Source: Alphaproteobacteria bacterium UBA6062 (GTDB lineage: Bacteria; Pseudomonadota; Alphaproteobacteria; Sneathiellales; Sneathiellaceae). From it: a stretch of DNA of 8,518 nt. Position numbers and translations under genes: made by a program. The DNA is taken from NCBI GenBank assembly GCA_002428885.1, contig DIYE01000086.1, forward strand, positions 1-8,518. The letters are read 5' to 3'. This document shows, one piece after another, positions 6,368-8,518 of the stretch (positions within the stretch are counted from its first letter, which is position 1; every line of letters starts with the position of its first letter). The notes beneath the pieces were generated by a model that was not told the DNA's origin, searched no databases, and saw only the letters and a list, made by a program, of their open reading frames with translations.

Positions 6368-6388
6368 CCTTCTTTACTTGCAAGAAGG
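6368..6388. repeat. Perfect 7-bp inverted repeat between araC-type gene and sortase operon
   Basis: CCTTCTT (6368-6374) and AAGAAGG (6382-6388) pair perfectly around a seven-base loop. It lies about 35 bases past the AraC-type gene's stop codon and 50 bases before the start of the VIT/VWA gene. No T-tract follows on either strand, so a terminator is doubtful; an operator for the sortase operon fits the position equally well. The remaining 104-base gap shows no convincing promoter hexamers. Confidence 0.45.
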
Positions 6389-6422
6389 TGAATTTAAGGA
6401 AAAAATGTGACGAATCGGCTGA

Positions 6423-7403
6423 TCACGTGTTTTTTGCCCCTGATTCAAGGCTGATTCGGAAGTCTGACGGTAATATGCCCATGGTTTTGTAAAACTCACG
6501 GGAGAAATGAGCCGCATCACTGAAACCGGCGAGAAACCCGACAGCGGCCAGATTATCGATCTCTTCCGTCATATAATAGACAGCGCACTGGCAGCGAGCG
6601 GCCATCACGCATTTAGAAAAAGTGGTTCCTTCTTGCATCAAACGCCGTTGCAGGGTTCGCACAGAGAGGCCGAACTCAGATGCCACCTCTTCTACCTTCC
6701 AGCCTCTCACCGGATCCGATGAAATCAGCGAGCCTGTTTTACGGGAAACCAGTCCCATACCGGCGGCGGTTAGACTGTTCAGAAACCGTTTCTGTCCGTC
6801 GAAGACCGGAATATCGGCAGAACCAACAGCAGACCAGCGAACTGTGAAATAGGAACAATCCGCGGGTATCGGTATATCCCTGATGACCTTTCCCTCGACT
6901 ATCAAGGGTCGCTCCTCTAACTCAAGAACAAGATCCCGACAACCAAACCGATCCAGAATACCGGCAAGAAGGCCTGCAATCACAATATTTTCATAGACTT
7001 CAGGACAAGCGGATGTCTTTGAATAGTGCTGCAGTGAAATGGATTTTTCCTCTTCCGACCGGATAGCAAGACGGTGCTTGGAATGGAAATATTTCTCGAA
7101 ACGGAAGAACCGGTTCAGCAGATCATTCACAGAGGATGCTTTGAGCAGTGTATAGCCCATGGGGCTGTCATGCTGCAGGCGGATATCAAAGCCCGCTTCC
7201 AGAATGGGGGCATATCCGAATGTGTTAAACGCCTTGCGGAGCAAGTTTCGTTTGAAATCCAGTCCGACGCGGGGAGCCCCGGCCAGATGAATGTCTTCCT
7301 CCGGCAGAACGGCGTCCAGTATTCCCTGCCGCCGGAAAGAGGCGAGGATCAACTGGACAAGCATCCCGCTGCTGAATTCAGTTTCCTGGGTACCGCTATT
7401 CAT
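6423..7403 (-). CDS. AraC-family transcriptional regulator
   Basis: A 326-residue DNA-binding regulator. The N-terminal two thirds (about 25-205) resemble the Arabinose_bd-type sensor domain found in OruR/ArgR-like members. The C-terminal third is the AraC DNA-binding domain: first helix-turn-helix about 236-257 (VEEVASEFGLSVRTLQRRL) and second about 285-306 (LAAVGFLAGFSDAAHFSREF), followed by the usual MGILPSDFR ending. The start ATG overlaps the stop of the molybdenum hydroxylase gene by four bases, so the two are probably translated together and the regulator may control that enzyme's operon or sense its substrate or product. It could also act on the sortase operon that begins 105 bases downstream, but nothing in the sequence shows this. 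The inducer is unknown. Confidence 0.93.
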   Translation of the reverse strand: MNSGTQETEFSSGMLVQLILASFRRQGILDAVLPEEDIHLAGAPRVGLDFKRNLLRKAFNTFGYAPILEAGFDIRLQHDSPMGYTLLKASSVNDLLNRFFRFEKYFHSKHRLAIRSEEEKSISLQHYSKTSACPEVYENIVIAGLLAGILDRFGCRDLVLELEERPLIVEGKVIRDIPIPADCSYFTVRWSAVGSADIPVFDGQKRFLNSLTAAGMGLVSRKTGSLISSDPVRGWKVEEVASEFGLSVRTLQRRLMQEGTTFSKCVMAARCQCAVYYMTEEIDNLAAVGFLAGFSDAAHFSREFYKTMGILPSDFRISLESGAKNT

Positions 7404-8518
7404 GACATCACCGGTAAAACCCGCACCACATCTCCTGTCACGGCCAGCATAGCATTGGTAATAGCTGCTGTCGCGGAGACGATTGCTGTCTCCCCTGCGC
7501 CGGATGGCGGATGTTCGTGTCCGATGAGCGAGATCTCCATAGGCGGTATATCTTCCATAGAAGCCCAGCGATAGCTATCGAAATTGGAAGCTGACAGCCG
7601 CCCTTCTTCCAGGGTTAGCTTCTCGTGAAAGACTGTACCAATTCCCCACGCCAGATTTCCTTCAACCTGCGCCCTAACCGTATCCGGACTAACGGCATAG
7701 CCACAGTCATGGACCGACCAAATCCGGTTTAGCTGCCAGGGGCCGTCCGATCGTTTCTGGATATCGGCAACCGTCGCAGAAAATGACTTTTCTTTATAGA
7801 TGCCGCAGGCCAACCCGTATGCCCTGTTTGGTGCCTTTATACGATTTTGCCAGTCCGACATCCGGGCAACCTCCTCCAGAACCGACCGCAAACGCGGATG
7901 GAGATCCTTTAAGTGAGCGAGGCGAAAGGCAAGCGGATCCTGCTTTGCCTTGGCTGCCAGCAGATCCATGGCCGTTTCCATAACCCAGGAGTTCGGAGTC
8001 GCTCCGAGCCCGCGCCACGGCCCCGTATCTACCGGTATCCGGACATCCTCGAACTCAACCATGCCGGCCTTGATGCTATAGGGGGGAACAGCACCCCTGG
8101 CGACACCCTTGTCAGCAATAAAACTGGTCGCCTCCTGCACCCATTCCGGCATGAAAGCGGAACTAAAAATAATATGCCCCGACCGGAAGGCGTGCCACCA
8201 GTCAGAAATCTGGCCTGTCTCATCCAGCCGAGCGCGAATCCGATGCGTTGACGGCGGCCTGTGGTAACTTCGACGGAATTCGTCCTCCCGGGTCCATTGG
8301 AGTTTTACCGGCCTACCGATTTTTCTGGCAATCCGCGCGGCCTCGCTTTCTATACCGCTATAGACCTTACCGCCAAAGCCACCACCGACTTTCATTCCGT
8401 AAATAATAATATCCTCTTCATCCAGTTCCAGTGCCTGGACCACCGCCTTACGGCTCAAGGTCACGTCCTGAGTTCCTGTCCAGATTTCCAGTTTATTGTC
8501 TTTAAAAGCGGCAACGGC
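7400..8518 (-). CDS. Molybdopterin-binding hydroxylase large subunit, IorB/xanthine dehydrogenase family (partial)
   Basis: The C-terminal 372 residues of a protein that normally has roughly 700 or more; the gene enters through the right edge of the window, so no start codon is present. Family members bind a molybdenum cofactor and hydroxylate N-heterocycles or oxidise aldehydes, usually with a separate [2Fe-2S] subunit. Landmarks, numbered from the edge: WTGTQD (13-18), the cofactor-contact motif GGGFGGK (45-51), a GPWRGLGATPNSWVMET region (about 166-182), and PPSGAGETAI containing the expected catalytic glutamate at residue 343. The GPWRG and SGAGE forms are closer to isoquinoline 1-oxidoreductase beta subunits than to xanthine dehydrogenase proper, but the substrate cannot be read from this half. 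Its stop overlaps the AraC-type gene by four bases. The iron-sulfur subunit gene is presumably upstream, outside the window. Confidence 0.92.
   Translation of the reverse strand, partial: AVAAFKDNKLEIWTGTQDVTLSRKAVVQALELDEEDIIIYGMKVGGGFGGKVYSGIESEAARIARKIGRPVKLQWTREDEFRRSYHRPPSTHRIRARLDETGQISDWWHAFRSGHIIFSSAFMPEWVQEATSFIADKGVARGAVPPYSIKAGMVEFEDVRIPVDTGPWRGLGATPNSWVMETAMDLLAAKAKQDPLAFRLAHLKDLHPRLRSVLEEVARMSDWQNRIKAPNRAYGLACGIYKEKSFSATVADIQKRSDGPWQLNRIWSVHDCGYAVSPDTVRAQVEGNLAWGIGTVFHEKLTLEEGRLSASNFDSYRWASMEDIPPMEISLIGHEHPPSGAGETAIVSATAAITNAMLAVTGDVVRVLPVMS

Noticed and set aside
1..8518. CRISPR array, tRNA or rRNA genes
   Set aside because: No regularly spaced direct repeats and no tRNA or rRNA sequence signatures were seen on either strand.

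Overview
The window looks like ordinary chromosome of a Gram-negative bacterium, most likely a marine alphaproteobacterium. The basis is moderate GC content, a proteobacterial-type sortase with its dedicated VIT/VWA target, a DUF3108 envelope protein, and a molybdenum hydroxylase of the isoquinoline-oxidoreductase type. The lineage is an inference from gene content; there is no rRNA or other marker here. All seven protein genes I accept lie on the minus strand, so transcription runs from high to low coordinates.

From the right edge: 8518-7400 is the C-terminal half of a molybdopterin-binding hydroxylase large subunit. Its stop codon overlaps the start of an AraC-family regulator (7403-6423) in an ATGA junction, so the regulator is probably co-translated with the enzyme. 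After about 100 bases carrying a perfect inverted repeat comes the sortase dyad: a 714-residue VIT/VWA surface protein (6318-4174) and, again through an ATGA overlap, a class GN sortase (4177-3626). The target has a membrane-spanning N-terminus and a C-terminal sorting-type tail, and the sortase is its probable dedicated processing enzyme.

An AT-rich intergenic stretch (3378-3625) holds two dyad sequences and a good sigma70-like promoter for an orphan periplasmic substrate-binding protein (3377-2595). Next are undecaprenyl-diphosphatase UppP (2468-1665, GTG start), a secreted DUF3108 protein (1564-728), and a small cytoplasmic-looking M15-type peptidase (684-232) with a strong Shine-Dalgarno sequence. 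The last two are probably co-transcribed.

The left end (1-231) has no convincing gene but is strikingly structured. It contains a long nested hairpin (7-95), two further hairpins (99-121 and 134-174), and a perfect 7-bp inverted repeat linking its two ends (4-10 with 207-213). It could be an unidentified structured RNA, a MITE-like element, or the non-coding end of an insertion sequence whose transposase lies outside the window. This is the least explained part of the window. The clearest named system is the sortase/target pair, which is a known family type but carries a variant sorting motif.
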